NCBI RefSeq assembly: GCF_026210795.1
Contig: NC_089436.1
Coordinates: forward strand, 2,418,001-2,482,000
Length of the DNA: 64,000 nucleotides
Direction of reading: 5' to 3'
From: Rhizophagus irregularis
Lineage: Eukaryota; Glomeromycota; Glomeromycetes; Glomerales; Glomeraceae
Shown here: piece by piece, positions 1 to 10,941 of the stretch
Layout: each line of letters starts with the position of its first letter
Numbering within the stretch: the first letter of the stretch is position 1
Notes under the pieces: model-generated
Databases searched by the model: none
What the model was told of the DNA's origin: nothing
What the model saw: the letters and a program-made list of their open reading frames with translations, nothing else
Translations under genes and position numbers: made by a program

Positions 1-312
1 GTCAAGAACGGGTTCAGCACAAGCTAGCTCATCAAATAGCATAATAATTTAACAAAAAATTTAAGTCTGACTATTCCGCCCTGCCAGGAATTTTATAAGT
101 CTAATAAGAAATATATATCAGAAATTGGCTTCGTATTGGCTAACTCCTTATCTAATACATTATTTATTTAAGTCTAACGATTCTGTCCTGCCAGGAAATT
201 TATTAAATCTAACAAAAAAACAAATATCTTTCTATAAAATCCATGGAATTGTCCCAACTTTTCCTTAGTCAAGAATGGGTTCAGCATAGGCTAGTTCATC
301 AAAATAGTATAT
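1..312. repeat. Direct-repeat block, non-coding
   Basis: The first 42 bases recur with a few mismatches at 269-311. A second unit containing CCTGCCAGGAA, near 61-107, recurs near 168-213. No reading frame is supported. It looks like the edge of a repeated element cut by the window boundary. Confidence 0.5.
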
Positions 313-315
313 TAA

Positions 316-684
316 TCATAAAACTTTAACGAAAAAATATGCTTTGCGCCTCCAGCTAAAAAGCAAGTCTAACAAAAATTTAGTAAATACCCATTGGATA
401 TTACGCTCAAAATTCTGGTTAAAATTAAGATAAAGTGCTAGCCGAAATGATCTATCCATTACTTTCTTGTATCTTTGATCAAAGCCTGTCATAATACTGA
501 ATAACATAATAGCCTCTAACATGTAACGGGTATCAGCCACAAGCAGAAGCTGTAGGTTTCCTGCAATCAGAACATGGTATCCATTTTTTAGCTTTCCAAT
601 GAAATCAGCAACTTTCTGGGTAAATGCAAGGGTTATTGCAAGCCTTTCCAGTATTACAAAGATACAAATATGAATATTCACCAA
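316..684 (-). CDS. Unidentified ORF fragment
   Basis: A 122-residue open frame whose middle part (about residues 22-95) has ordinary protein composition, with segments such as KVADFIGKL and LLLVADTRYMLEA. No family is recognised. It lies beside degraded mobile genes and is probably a remnant of one. The first 15 or so residues and the very hydrophobic tail may be spurious. It could equally be a chance ORF. Confidence 0.3.
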   Translation of the reverse strand: MVNIHICIFVILERLAITLAFTQKVADFIGKLKNGYHVLIAGNLQLLLVADTRYMLEAIMLFSIMTGFDQRYKKVMDRSFRLALYLNFNQNFERNIQWVFTKFLLDLLFSWRRKAYFFVKVL

Positions 685-986
685 TCATCCTATTTTTTAA
701 CACTAAAATTCAAAAGATTAATTAATAAATAGTTAATACTTAAGTTTCATAATAACTTAAAACCGTTTTGGCAAGCCTGTAAATACCACCTTTGGTGACA
801 ACTCTATAACCGGAAACTGAAAAGAATAGGAAATAATTAATTAAAAAAAAAATTTTATAAGCATGTAATAGCGTGACGATTAGAGTTAACTGATATACCA
901 AATATCTGATGTTTATCCAGAATATATAGAAGAATTTAGTATAAAGATATCTGATTTCAATCCAATTAGTCTTACTGCCTATATAC
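685..986. other. No gene seen
   Basis: AT-rich sequence between the ORF fragment and the palindromic element. A 92-residue minus-strand frame crosses its right part but runs into the palindrome and has biased hydrophobic composition, so it is not called. Confidence 0.4.
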
Positions 987-1473
987 CACAGGTCGAAAAG
1001 TGAAAAATCAGGCATCAATCAGTCACCAATCGGTCACCAATCAGGTACCTGATTGGTGACCGATTGGTGCCTGATTGGCATTTTCGCTCGATCACCAATC
1101 AGGCAGTTTGCTAACTTTTGATCTAGTAATCAGAAAATGATGAAATATAGCTCATTGGAATCGTCTCAACAAGACGAATCTAATGGTAGTAAAATCGCAT
1201 TTCTAGGATTAATACATGATGAGAAATTAAATAAAATATAAAAATGAAAATGTATCATTTATATTTTATTTAATTTTTTATTAACTATTAATCCTAAAGA
1301 TGCGATTTTACTACCATTAGATTCGTCTTGTTGAGACGATTCCAATGAGCTATATTTCATCATTTTCTGATCACTGGATCAAAAGTTAGAAAACTGCCTG
1401 ATTGGTGACGGTATTTGGCGAAAATGCCAATCAGGCACCGATTGGTGCCTGATTTTTCACTTTTCGACCTGTG
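987..1473. mobile_element. Palindromic MITE-like element P1
   Basis: The two ends are inverted copies: CACAGGTCGAAAAGTG at the left and its complement at 1458-1473. The inner arms also pair. TAC flanks both sides (984-986 and 1474-1476), a possible 3-bp target duplication. The outer arms hold several copies of CACCAATCRG in both orientations. The inner arms (about 1149-1200 and 1301-1351) carry a core, TGGAATCGTCTCAACAAGAC and its neighbours, that recurs elsewhere in the window. It has no coding capacity. The mobilising family is unknown. Confidence 0.7.
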
Positions 1474-4059
1474 TACCTTTGCCAGAAACTTAGCCAAAAT
1501 GTAATTAATATTCAAAATAATGATGACTGGTATTTCGGGTGGAGTATTCTAGGAGCTTTGCATCATGTAAAAGTTCATACAGAGAGAAATCCACATCGGC
1601 TATATAGAGGTTTCATGGAGGAAGTTAATATGGAAGACATCCCAATTCCAATACCGGTCTCAATACCAGTTTATAAAAAGTTCGAAGAAAATAATTCTGA
1701 AATCAGTCTATATGTCTATGAATGGCACAATCAGAATGAATGTCTTGAATTTCGCTATGTTTCAGAAAGAAGAGGAGATGAATATAAGCAAGTAAATCTT
1801 CTAGTAATTAGTACGAAAGAAGAAAGAAGTCATTACTGTATTATTAAAGATTTACATAAGCTAGTATACAATCATAGCAAACATAAAGGGCGAAAATACC
1901 TCTGCCGTTATTGTCTCCATATATACTCTTCAGAGATAAAATATAATGAATATTTGCCAAAATGCAAGGGTCTAAATAATACCTCCCAGCGATCACAAAT
2001 GCCAGTTAAGAATAAAAGTATTAAAGCTTTTTATAACTATAAATGCATGCAACCAAATTCATATCGCATTTTCTAGGATCTTGAAATGTTGACTGAAAAA
2101 CTAATTTCAAAAAAGAAAATGAAGTTAACCCACACAGAAAGATTACAGATGCACAAGCTGTGTGGCCATTACTATGTAGTTGTTCGTATGGATAGTTCAC
2201 TCAACTATGAAATCATAAGTTAAGATTTATATAGGGGTCCAGATGCGCTTGAAAGATTTGTTACAAAAATCGAGAAGGAGCTGGCAAACATACAGAAGGA
2301 TTTATCTGTGCCTGCAGAAATGATAATGGCACTAAGAGATCTTAAAGTATACAATGAGGTGACAGAATGCTGGATTTGCAAGGGACCTTTTTTAAAACCA
2401 GCACCAGAGATAGTACAAAAACTTAAAGAAGCAAAGCATAATTTATTAGAAATCAAAGAATAGGAAACATGCATAGAAAAAGAACATTCTAAAAAGAAAG
2501 AGTTACAGAAAAGATATCGAGAAGCTTTAAATGTATTTAATCGAAAAGTAAAGGATCATGATCATATAAATGGAAAGTACTGAAGCCCAGCTTATGACTC
2601 TTGTAATAAAAAATTGTGAATAGGCTCTTTCAAAACCAAAGTGCCTCTTATATGTCATAATTTTTGGGAATATGACTCTCATCCGCTTATGAAAGTTGTG
2701 AACAAGTTTACGGCTGATAAGCTAAATTGCATCCCAGAGAATATAGGAAAGTACAAAGCTATGGATGTTAGCCAGCTCCGATTTCTTGATAGCTTTCAGC
2801 ATATGGAAATAGGATTAGATAAATTAGTAAAATGTCTAGAAGGAAAACTCGAAAAATTCACCCTAACTGTTAGGTACTTTACTGAGAAAGACTATTCAAT
2901 AGATAAGATTAAGCTTCTTTTTTGAAAGGGCGTTTTCCCATATGACTGAACAAATGCATAGGAAAAATTCGACAGAATAAGCCTTTTATCTAGAAAGGAC
3001 TTCTACTCACTTCTTAGTCAGCAAAATATTAGTAAAGAGGATTATGAACATGCTCATCAAAAGGTATGAAAAATATTTGAGATAAAGAACTTTGGAGAAT
3101 ATCATGATCTTTATCTTGAGACAGATGTACTTTTACTTGCAGATATTTTTATAAACTACACTATCATGTGCTTGAAAGATGACGGCTTAGATCCCTCTCA
3201 TTATGTTTCAACACTTGAAATGTTTAATGATTCTCTTTACAAAAGTAGCAGGGCAGAACTCAAACTCATGACAAATATGGATGAATATCTAATGGTAGAA
3301 AATGGCATTTGTGGTGGAATGACAATGGTAAGTCATTGATACGCCAAAGCAAATAATCTGCAATATCCAGACTATGAATCCAGTAAACCGAAGTTCTGGA
3401 TCTTATATGAAGATATGAACGCTTTATATTCAGGTGCGATGATCCAATATATGCCTACAGAAATCTTAGGTAAAGTAACTCCAGAGAAAATACCAGATAT
3501 TCAAAGCATAGCGCCAAATGCAGAAATAGGCTATACACTAGAAGTTGATCTAGAAGTCCCAGTGCACTTGCATGATTTCTTTGCAGATTACCCATTAGCA
3601 CCCAAAAAGCAGATAGTTCCAGAAGACTGGCTTAGCTTGTATAATGAAAAGTTAGTCAATGATAAAAAAGTCAGGGGTGGAAAATACATGTTTGGAGAGA
3701 AGTTAGTTCAGATCTTTTTTACTAAGAAAAATTATGTAGTTCACTATTGAACTCTCCAGACATATATAAAGTTCAGAATGAAAGTTGCAAAGATTCATAG
3801 CACTCTCAAGTTCAGGCAGTCTTCATAGATGAAAGATTATATTGAGAAAAACATTCGCAAGCGTAAAATTGCTAAAGCTAATAGGGACGAATTTGGGGTT
3901 ATGTATTATAAGCTAAAGAATAATGCAGTCTTTGGTAAACAGATGGAAAATGTTTGTAAACATATGAAAGTAGAACTACTTCAAATAGAAGAGGATAAAA
4001 AAATCAGGCGCTTAGCAAGTTCACCATTGTATGTAAATTGAGATAACTGCATAGTCTAG
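1471..4059 (+). pseudogene. B-family DNA polymerase pseudogene (Polinton or linear-plasmid type)
   Basis: One frame runs over 2.5 kb with 13 in-frame stops: TAG at 2074, 2461, 2959 and 3826; TAA at 2221; TGA at 2581, 2617, 2923, 2947, 3067, 3337, 3748 and 4039. Order along the frame: a Cys/His module (YLCRYCLHIYSSE, about 1900); Exo I-like DLE just after the first stop; a WICKGPF to DHDHINGKY to CNKKL zinc or HNH-like module (2360-2610); Exo II-like NFWEYDSH; Exo III-like LETDVLLLADIF; polymerase motif A (EDMNALYSGAM); and motif B (KLKNNAVFGKQ). A one-base shift near 4057 follows, and the motif C region (DTD) is absent. Family knowledge: such polymerases replicate Polintons and protein-primed linear plasmids. 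The 5' end is lost at palindrome P1. Clearly non-functional. Confidence 0.8.
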
Positions 4060-4163
4060 TCATTTTGGCCAGAAGCGCATTGCATATATAATCCTATATT
4101 TGCTCATGCTTCATTGTGATATTTTTTTAGAGCTAATTTATGTCAACTACTACCTAATTTAAA

Positions 4164-4379
4164 TTGATTTGTGATCATATAAAAAGCAACATGACCAAGT
4201 CCGATAAAATATTAACTCCTGAATATCTGGATTGGCATGCCAAATTAAGTGGGTTACCGAGCATTTTGACGGATAAGATTTGTTCCAGCTTATACAAAAA
4301 ATATAAAAGAGAAATGGGACTTGAGCCATTGCAATTATCAGAAGGTCACCTTCTCGTAAATTCAAAGCCAGAAAGCTAA
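4164..4379 (+). pseudogene. Unidentified coding remnant
   Basis: A 71-residue frame with ordinary composition (TPEYLDWHAKLSGLPS and a Lys/Tyr-rich segment) lies between the polymerase and the transposase remnants. In the same frame the reading continues past the stop at about 4377 as plausible acidic protein up to about 4480, just before the transposase frame begins. It may be the N-terminal part of the transposase gene or the end of another element. No family is recognised. Confidence 0.3.
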
Positions 4380-4462
4380 GTATCTGATCTATCTTTTTCT
4401 GAGCAATGTGAAGAAAAAGGGCCTATCACTTTTGAAGCCAAACCCGATCCAGAATTAAACCC

Positions 4463-6343
4463 GAAAATATTATTTACTTAGGTTTTTTGCCAGGATCGAA
4501 AGAAGTAGGGTTGGAACGTATTAACCATTATTTAGCCCATATTGTGGATGAGCTTTTAGAACTCTGGAAGGGCTGGAGAGTTCCAAAGACCTACCAATAT
4601 ACTGAAGGTTTAGACATAAAAGTTGCATTAATTATTGGATCATCAGATACACCAGCAACACGAAAGTTATTTGGGCATGGCTCAGCAGTAATGAAATGTC
4701 ATAGGTGTGAAAAGCGTAGTACTTATAGTGAAGTTTATAAAAAAACTCATTATGGAAGAATGCAAAAATATGATAAATGGGTAACAAATCCCATAAATCC
4801 TTCATTACATAGGCAATATGCTCATGAATGGTCGCAATGCAATTCGAAGTCCTCCAGAGATACACATTTTAAAGAACATGGTGTAAGGTAGAGCGAGTTG
4901 CTTCGCTTACCATATATGGATCCCATAAGATTTGCCGTAGTGGATCCAATGCATTGTCTTTTTCTAGGTATAGCAAAATGAATAATCAAATCCATTTTCA
5001 TTAATCAAAATAAGTTAAGCATGGAGCAACTTCGAATTGCACAAAAGAGAATGGATTATATTGAATTACCTTCTGATATCGGTAGAATCCCCCCAAAAAT
5101 TGCAATTAGAAATGAAGGTTTTTCAAATTTAATTGCTGATCAATGAAAAACTTTTATTATGATTTATTCCACGCTTATACTATGGAACATGCTAGATAAT
5201 AATAATAGAAAGATCTTAGGACATTTTGTTCGAGCATGTAATCTTTTAGTAGCAAGATTTATTACAGAAGATGATCTGAGAGAAGCGCAAGAGAGGTTGA
5301 AAGACATGGCTCACCTTATAGAAAGAACATATGGGCCAGAATTTATAACAAGCAACATACACCTTGCACTTCATATTCCCGACTGTTGCCGTGACTATGG
5401 TTCCATATATAGTTTTTGGCTTTTTCCATATGAGAGACTTAATGGATATATTGGTAAGATGTTTGTTGTTATGTTAATATTTTTTAAAAATAAAGAATAC
5501 AAATAAATCTATTATTATTATCCAGGATCATACCCTAATAGTAATCGACAAATAGAGCCTGAACTTATGCGAATCGTTCTTAAGAATACTTTAATAGATT
5601 ATCATTTATCTTATAAATGGTCATCTAGTCTTCTAAAAGAATCTCTTAGTCTTATTATGCCAAAGAAAGCTGTGGGTAGTTTGGCATTTACGGCAGAAAA
5701 GGATGAGTTACAACACTTTTTGTCCATGAGACATAATACATCTACGTTTTCCAAAATATATGGTACTGAGAAATTACCGGGTCAAATGCTTAATCCTTCA
5801 TGTTTCAAAGTTATTATACCTTTAGAATTGCGTAGATTTCTATGTGAATGGTATTCTATATTATATGAAAAAGAACAAAATGAAATATTAGGATTTATGA
5901 ACCTGGTAATTGATCAACACGCAAGATTACAAATTGGTGCTGAAATATTTGGATCTATGATTTCGGGTCATCAAGAAAAAAATGTAACTATTCTTGCAAA
6001 ATGGAAAGCGTCTAATGATGATTCAGTTGATATATACCCAGGAGATGTTTAATATTATTTTGAACATACACTTAGATTACCTGAAGGACCAAGAAAACAT
6101 CTTCTAGCATATGTTAAGTGGTATAAAAGTGCACCTTCCTCTGATATCCGGTTTAAACATAGATTCATAGAACCAGAGATATCAAATACCGAACTATGGC
6201 AAGCTGAATACTTTCAGGAAGGTTGTGATTCAATAATAGCTGTTCATAGAATACTATGTAGAGCTACAAAATTCAAAAGTGTGTGCGTAGGAAAAAGGAA
6301 ATATTTGTCAATAATACCATTAAATAGAAAATTTAATTTATAG
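4463..6343 (+). pseudogene. Plavaka/CACTA-type transposase pseudogene
   Basis: This resembles the tnp2-like transposase of CACTA (Plavaka) elements. Seen: LPGSKE near the start, a CHRCEK zinc-binding pair, VDPMHCLFLGIAK (the characteristic DPMH block), NIHLALHIPDCCRDYG, FPYERLNGYIG, then NSNRQIEPELM after a clean intron (GTAAG at 5454 to CAG at 5525, 72 bases). The frame is constant from 4463 to 6343 apart from stops at 4889 (TAG), 4979 (TGA), 5144 (TGA) and 6050 (TAA). The first three sit where tryptophan is likely and the last where glutamine is likely. The C-terminal part (YVKWYKS to CRATKFK) is otherwise open to a natural stop at 6341. No terminal inverted repeats could be matched, so the element's borders are unknown. 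Confidence 0.8.
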
Positions 6344-7195
6344 ATTTCTTTAAAAATTAACATTTCATTGTATTACATTCGATAATAAAGGTAATACGGT
6401 CATACAGAATACAATAATAAAATTTCCTTTTATAATAATTAAAATTGATCATCACACCAAAATCATAAATTGCTAAATTTGTTAAGTGACAATATTAAAT
6501 TTTGCTCGTAGACAAAGTCAAAATTAACCTTATATAGAATAAAGATCTACCGATGATTAATTCGCGATTAATATTTAATTATGCAGACGCAAATTTTTAC
6601 AATTACTTTACAATTAAAATTGATTGTATGCAAATCATGTACGAAATACATTAACATTATTAAATAACAATCATTGGTATCATACCGCACCGATAATCGG
6701 TCGGTGTCGGTCATAATTGTATTTGTAAAAAAATAAAATTTAAACAAAGACTGATTTAATAAATTTATAAATTTTTTTCTCGTGACGTTCACTCAACTTG
6801 CAAGGAGAATATTTAATTTATTTACACTGGATATATTATAGTTCTTAAAATTGTTTTCTGTATAATGAATTTAATGATATAATACTTGTATCATTTAATT
6901 GTGTAATACCTGTATCAATTAAACATATCAATTTAATTGATTACTTTAAAACTGATTTTTTTAAGAGTATACAAAATTATTTCTCTGATTCGTAATACAG
7001 AAATAATAGAAATAATCACAATTAAGATCAAATTATATTATGATTATGCGCAGAAAAGTGGTATATTTTTTTACATAAATAAGGCAATTATCGAATTTTT
7101 TTTATTTATCTTTTTAACCCAATTTTTCATCATAATAAATCAATCTTTTTAACTCAATTTTTTATCATAATAAATCAATTTTTTATTTATAATAA
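6344..7195. other. No gene seen; AT-rich spacer
   Basis: Very AT-rich, with a short GC-richer patch near 6680-6715 that can fold on itself (ACCGATAATCGGT). Two short open frames (6568-6792 minus, 6937-7152 plus) have low-complexity composition and are not supported. Confidence 0.5.
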
Positions 7196-8058
7196 ATGGC
7201 CAACCTTAATATTTTAAACGTCAACATAAATAACGTACTTTTCAACTGGCCGTTCGATGCCACCAGGGCATTAATTAGGTAAATTTGTATAACTGATAAA
7301 TCTTACAATAAAAAAAAAATGGAAAGTTAAAATGGTAACTTTATTTATACTAATTAGATACCGGCGCTTGTACCATGATGTTTTTGAGGATCGTTCGATC
7401 CGAGATCATTCAATAATATGGGCAAGAATAGCGAGGAGAATAAGCAACAATTATAACTTTATTGTCACCCAAAATCAATGCCGCAATAAATGGAGGGCAT
7501 TGAAGAGAGGTGAATCTTTTACCATTTGTAATTAATTTGTGAATATTAGTAAATACTTTATTAATATATTTAATTAATAATAGGTTTTGAAAATTTGACC
7601 AGGATTAATAATGGTTTGTATATTTGAGGTTAACGTTAAATTTCTTAACCAATTCACATAAAACCAATTTTATTTATTTTAGGGAATCCTGATAGTCACC
7701 CGATCCACTCTTCCAACAATTACGATATTCGCTTTTTTAATGAATTAAGCGATGAATTCTGGCTGCAAACTAGTAATTGATTCGATCTTAATTATGATAC
7801 TTTGTATATATTACTGATTCATTAAATTATATTTACATTTTTTTCTTTTTATTTGAGACAGATTACGCAGGGCGTACCTGCAGCAGAGAGTGGATCGATG
7901 GACCTATAGGTATAGGGAATGACGCCAGCATCGTTTTCGAAGCCGTAGCAGCAGCAGCAATAGCAGCAGCAGCAGCAGCGATCGGAGAAGGAGAAGAAAA
8001 AATAGAAGATGAAGAAATAGAAGAAGAAGAAATAGGAATTAAGGTAAATACTAATTAA
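7196..8058 (+). CDS. Myb/SANT-like DNA-binding protein, four exons
   Basis: Exons 7196-7278, 7358-7509, 7683-7772 and 7862-8058 join through GT-AG introns (79, 173 and 89 bases) into one 173-residue frame with consistent phases. The first two exons give a Myb/SANT or trihelix-like domain: NWPFDATRALI, then HSIIWARIARRIS and the QCRNKWRALKRG helix (about residues 55-78). The middle (HPIHSSNNYDIRFFNEL) and DEFWLQT are typical of the linker in this fungal family. The tail has Ala runs encoded by GCA repeats, then a Glu/Ile-rich acidic stretch. The likely role is a nuclear DNA-binding protein. A GTAAAT at 8044 could be another donor that would change the C-terminus. There are no stops or frameshifts, so it may be functional. 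Confidence 0.6.
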
Positions 8059-8118
8059 TCATGAATTTATAATTAGATGGATATATATCACTAATGCGTA
8101 AAACTATAATCTTATTCC

Positions 8119-8290
8119 ATGAATTTTGCGAAAAATAGACCCTCCCTTCCTTTCATTTTCCCTTCCCTTCCTTTCCCCTTCCCCTTCTCCTTCACTTTCG
8201 TTTCCCCTTTACCTTTCGTTCTCCCCTTCCCCTTCCCCTTCCCTTCCCTTTCGTTTTCCCCTTCTCCTTCCCCTTCTTCTTCCCTCCTGA
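8119..8290. repeat. Pyrimidine-rich tract (CCCTTCC repeats)
   Basis: Imperfect repeats of CCCTTCC and CCCCTTCT give one strand almost entirely C and T. The open frame across it translates to Phe/Pro/Ser repeats and is a product of the repeat, not a gene. It lies just downstream of the Myb/SANT-like gene. Confidence 0.8.
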
Positions 8291-9226
8291 AATCGTCATT
8301 TTTAATCTTTTATTTTAGTTTATTATTTTTATTATATTTTTTATTATAATAATAAACAATATTCTTATATCAAATTTTCTTATTTTTTAATATAATATTG
8401 TTAATTGGTTTTTGATTTTTGGGCTTATAAAAAACAACTGATAAACATAAAAGCTATGCGGGTAAACAAAAATGATAATCCTTAATCTTCATTATTATGC
8501 CATCTAGAATCTATATAATTAAAACATTTAGTCTGTATAAATAAATTATAATTGCGACCATCGCCCGTGATCTATTATAAGCTTATTAATCAATTAATAC
8601 CCGATGCAAAGCAGCGGCTAAATTTATTCATATTGGATATTGGATGTATATCACGTATGATTATTCAATCAGATTATTTTGAAATATAAATTTATCAACG
8701 TAATTTTATTTATGTCACGTCGATGTTGTTTAAGATAATAAAAAAATTAATTCTGTAATATTTAAAAATATTAAAAATGATATAAAATTATATACATAAA
8801 TAAAAAAAATTCTCAATAATCATTAATAAGTTCGTCCAATAAATAATTACATCAATAATATTATAAATCAACTTAATTCTCCAATAACAGATAATCATCA
8901 TTGTTATTGATATATATTAACCAATTAGGATCATTATGATTATATGCATGTGATATCTAAAAATAGATAAAATCGTGTGATTGTTTTTTTGTTTATTTTC
9001 AATTCTTTTCTTATTAAAACTTACAAAAATGTACCCACCAACTCATTCAAAAGAAAAGAATAAAAGAAAGGAAATAATATGCCCACCTACCCACATACAA
9101 AAAAGAGAAAAGCCGATTTAAAATAAATAGTGGAGCTGTTAAGCAAGGTATGAAAATAGGATATACACGTATTTTTCATATTTTTCTTTACAATATGTTG
9201 TGGTTTGAGTCTTTCTTTGTGGTATA
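8291..9226. other. No gene seen
   Basis: AT-rich spacer with no supported frame or repeat family. Confidence 0.5.
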
Positions 9227-9387
9227 AGTGTGAATATATTTTTCAACGGCCATGTATCTATTGCTTGTTAAATATATTTGCAATTTCTTGTCTTTCTTTG
9301 TTAGACTGTGGTATTACAATATGAAGTGTGAATATATTTTTCAACGGCCATGTATCTATTGCTTGTTAAATATATTTGCAATTTCTT
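9227..9387. repeat. 98-bp-period direct duplication
   Basis: The 63 bases at 9227-9289, containing TTTTCAACGGCCATG, recur exactly at 9325-9387. TCTTTCTTTG is shared just upstream of each copy. The identity suggests a recent local duplication. Confidence 0.85.
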
Positions 9388-9884
9388 TTGTAATATTTGC
9401 TTTAGCCTGGAGGAAAATGTTATGAAATAGGGCTGGATATTTTATGACATTTTCTGCCTTCCAATTACTTTGTCCGGGGGTAGCCTGACAATTTGTCGTT
9501 GTCCGTTAGTTGTAGCAACCAGCATTTTTTTACAATATTATGATTTTAAGAAACAAAACTTTTTCAAAAATTTAATAAAGAAAGAACTAACTTAAAAATA
9601 TTATTTTATTATTCTTTACAAAACGCTGGCGCTGGAGTTATTTTTTCTCTCACTTATCAAATCCCAACATGTCCAAAAACTAATCATGTAGTACGCTGTA
9701 GTCTGGAACACCCGAGGTTTTTGACTACCTAGAGATGAAGTTGTAGGGTACTTCTGCCCGATAGGCTAGCCTCCTCTGACTTAAGGTCTTATTAATCGGA
9801 GAAGAGGTGGTTCCTAAGTACCTTCCACATCAAGAGCGGACATTTTTTGATACTGTACATCAAGGCGGTAATCCTATATCTGCG
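9388..9884. other. Spacer with a GC-richer island, function unknown
   Basis: About 9620-9850 is less AT-rich than its surroundings and has non-repetitive sequence (for example CTGGAACACCCGAGG). No frame, rRNA or tRNA signature could be matched. It may be an old gene, a 5' exon of the candidate transcript that follows, or an uncharacterised repeat. Confidence 0.35.
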
Positions 9885-10176
9885 AATTCAAGAAAAAAAA
9901 TCTAAATCAAAAGAATTTGGAACCAACACATGTCAAGGTAATTTAAGCATTCTTTTTAAAAAAATTTAATCAAAGATTAATTTGGTTTATATACAGTAAA
10001 CCCAAGGAAAAAGAAGATATAATGTATTTTCAGAAGAATATGATAGTAACGCATATCAAGGTAACTTAAATATTTATTTTTTATTTTATTAAAAAAATAT
10101 AATAACAAGATCTATTTTCTCTTTAAATAGCAAACTTCGAAAAAGGAAGTGGAATAAAACTGGAATAAATATAAAG
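9885..10176 (+). other. Candidate small multi-exon transcript
   Basis: Three short segments are separated by good introns: donor GTAATT at 9938 with acceptor ACAG at 9996, donor GTAACTT at 10061 with acceptor AATAG at 10130, and a further GTATAT at 10177. Exon 2 (9997-10060) contains a protein-like frame, GKRRYNVFSEEYDSNAYQ, that continues as ANFEKGSG in exon 3. The ends of exons 1 and 2 resemble each other (CATGTCAAG and CATATCAAG). No start codon or family was found. It could be a degraded gene. Confidence 0.3.
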
Positions 10177-10691
10177 GTATATCAGATATTTTTTACTAAT
10201 TTTTATTTATATTATTAATATTTTTTTTAACACTCTTTCTTTTTTCTAATCTAACGATTATTTCTACTAATACTACTAAACATACTAACATTTTCTATCC
10301 ATTTTATTTTTCTTTTTTTTTACTAACATTTTCTAATACCATTCCTTTTCTTTAACAATTTCGTTTAACATTATTCATACTAATATCTTTATTACTAAAA
10401 TACTTTACTATTTCTATTTCTTTCTTTTAAATATTAAACAGATAAAAATATGCAGCAAATAAGTGAATACATTATTTTATACATAATTCTAATTTTTTAT
10501 ACAGCTAGAATAATTTTTATGATTTTTTGTAATTTTATTTATTTGTAATTAATTAACAATTAAATAAATAAATTAATATTATAATTGAATTTAAATTATA
10601 AATTTATTAGCATTCATATTATTGCATTAAATAAATATTATTTTTGATATGCGTTCAATAATAAAATCAGTAAATTATAGCTATTAGTCTA
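10177..10691. other. No gene seen; T-rich spacer
   Basis: T-rich sequence with loosely repeated TACTAACATTTTCTA words at 10255-10340. Nothing else is supported. Confidence 0.5.
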
Positions 10692-10695
10692 TTAA

Positions 10696-10716
10696 CAGTC
10701 AGGCGATATGTCTGAT
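10696..10716 (+). repeat. Left terminal inverted repeat
   Basis: Exact inverted match to 14823-14843. The next bases outward are TTAA. Confidence 0.9.
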
Positions 10717-10941
10717 GATCAGCAGGGGGTTTGCATTTTATAGTGATCTGCATAATAAAAAAATTTTTTTTTTCATAGTAAATTTTGCATTTATTATGAC
10801 GTTTCAGTACATTTGCATAATTGTAGCACAAATTGAATTATACGAATAGATAAATTGAGTAACGTGAATTATTTTTTATCATTTTTATTTTAAACTGCTT
10901 GTTCTTTATGGAGAATCTTCAATAATAAAGAGTATATTTCA

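Noticed and set aside
740-1018. 92-residue minus-strand open frame
   Set aside because: Hydrophobic, biased composition. It runs into palindrome P1 and has no family signature.
1471-4041. Reassigned stop codons (TGA or TAG read as amino acids) as an explanation for the interrupted polymerase
   Set aside because: All three stop codons appear, at positions where both Trp and Arg are expected, while other genes in the window use normal stops. Decay explains this better.
4159-4365. Minus-strand frame opposite the 4164-4379 remnant
   Set aside because: Overlaps a better frame on the plus strand and has no recognisable features.
8119-8349. Phe/Pro/Ser-rich open frame
   Set aside because: A translation of the CCCTTCC repeat tract, not a gene.
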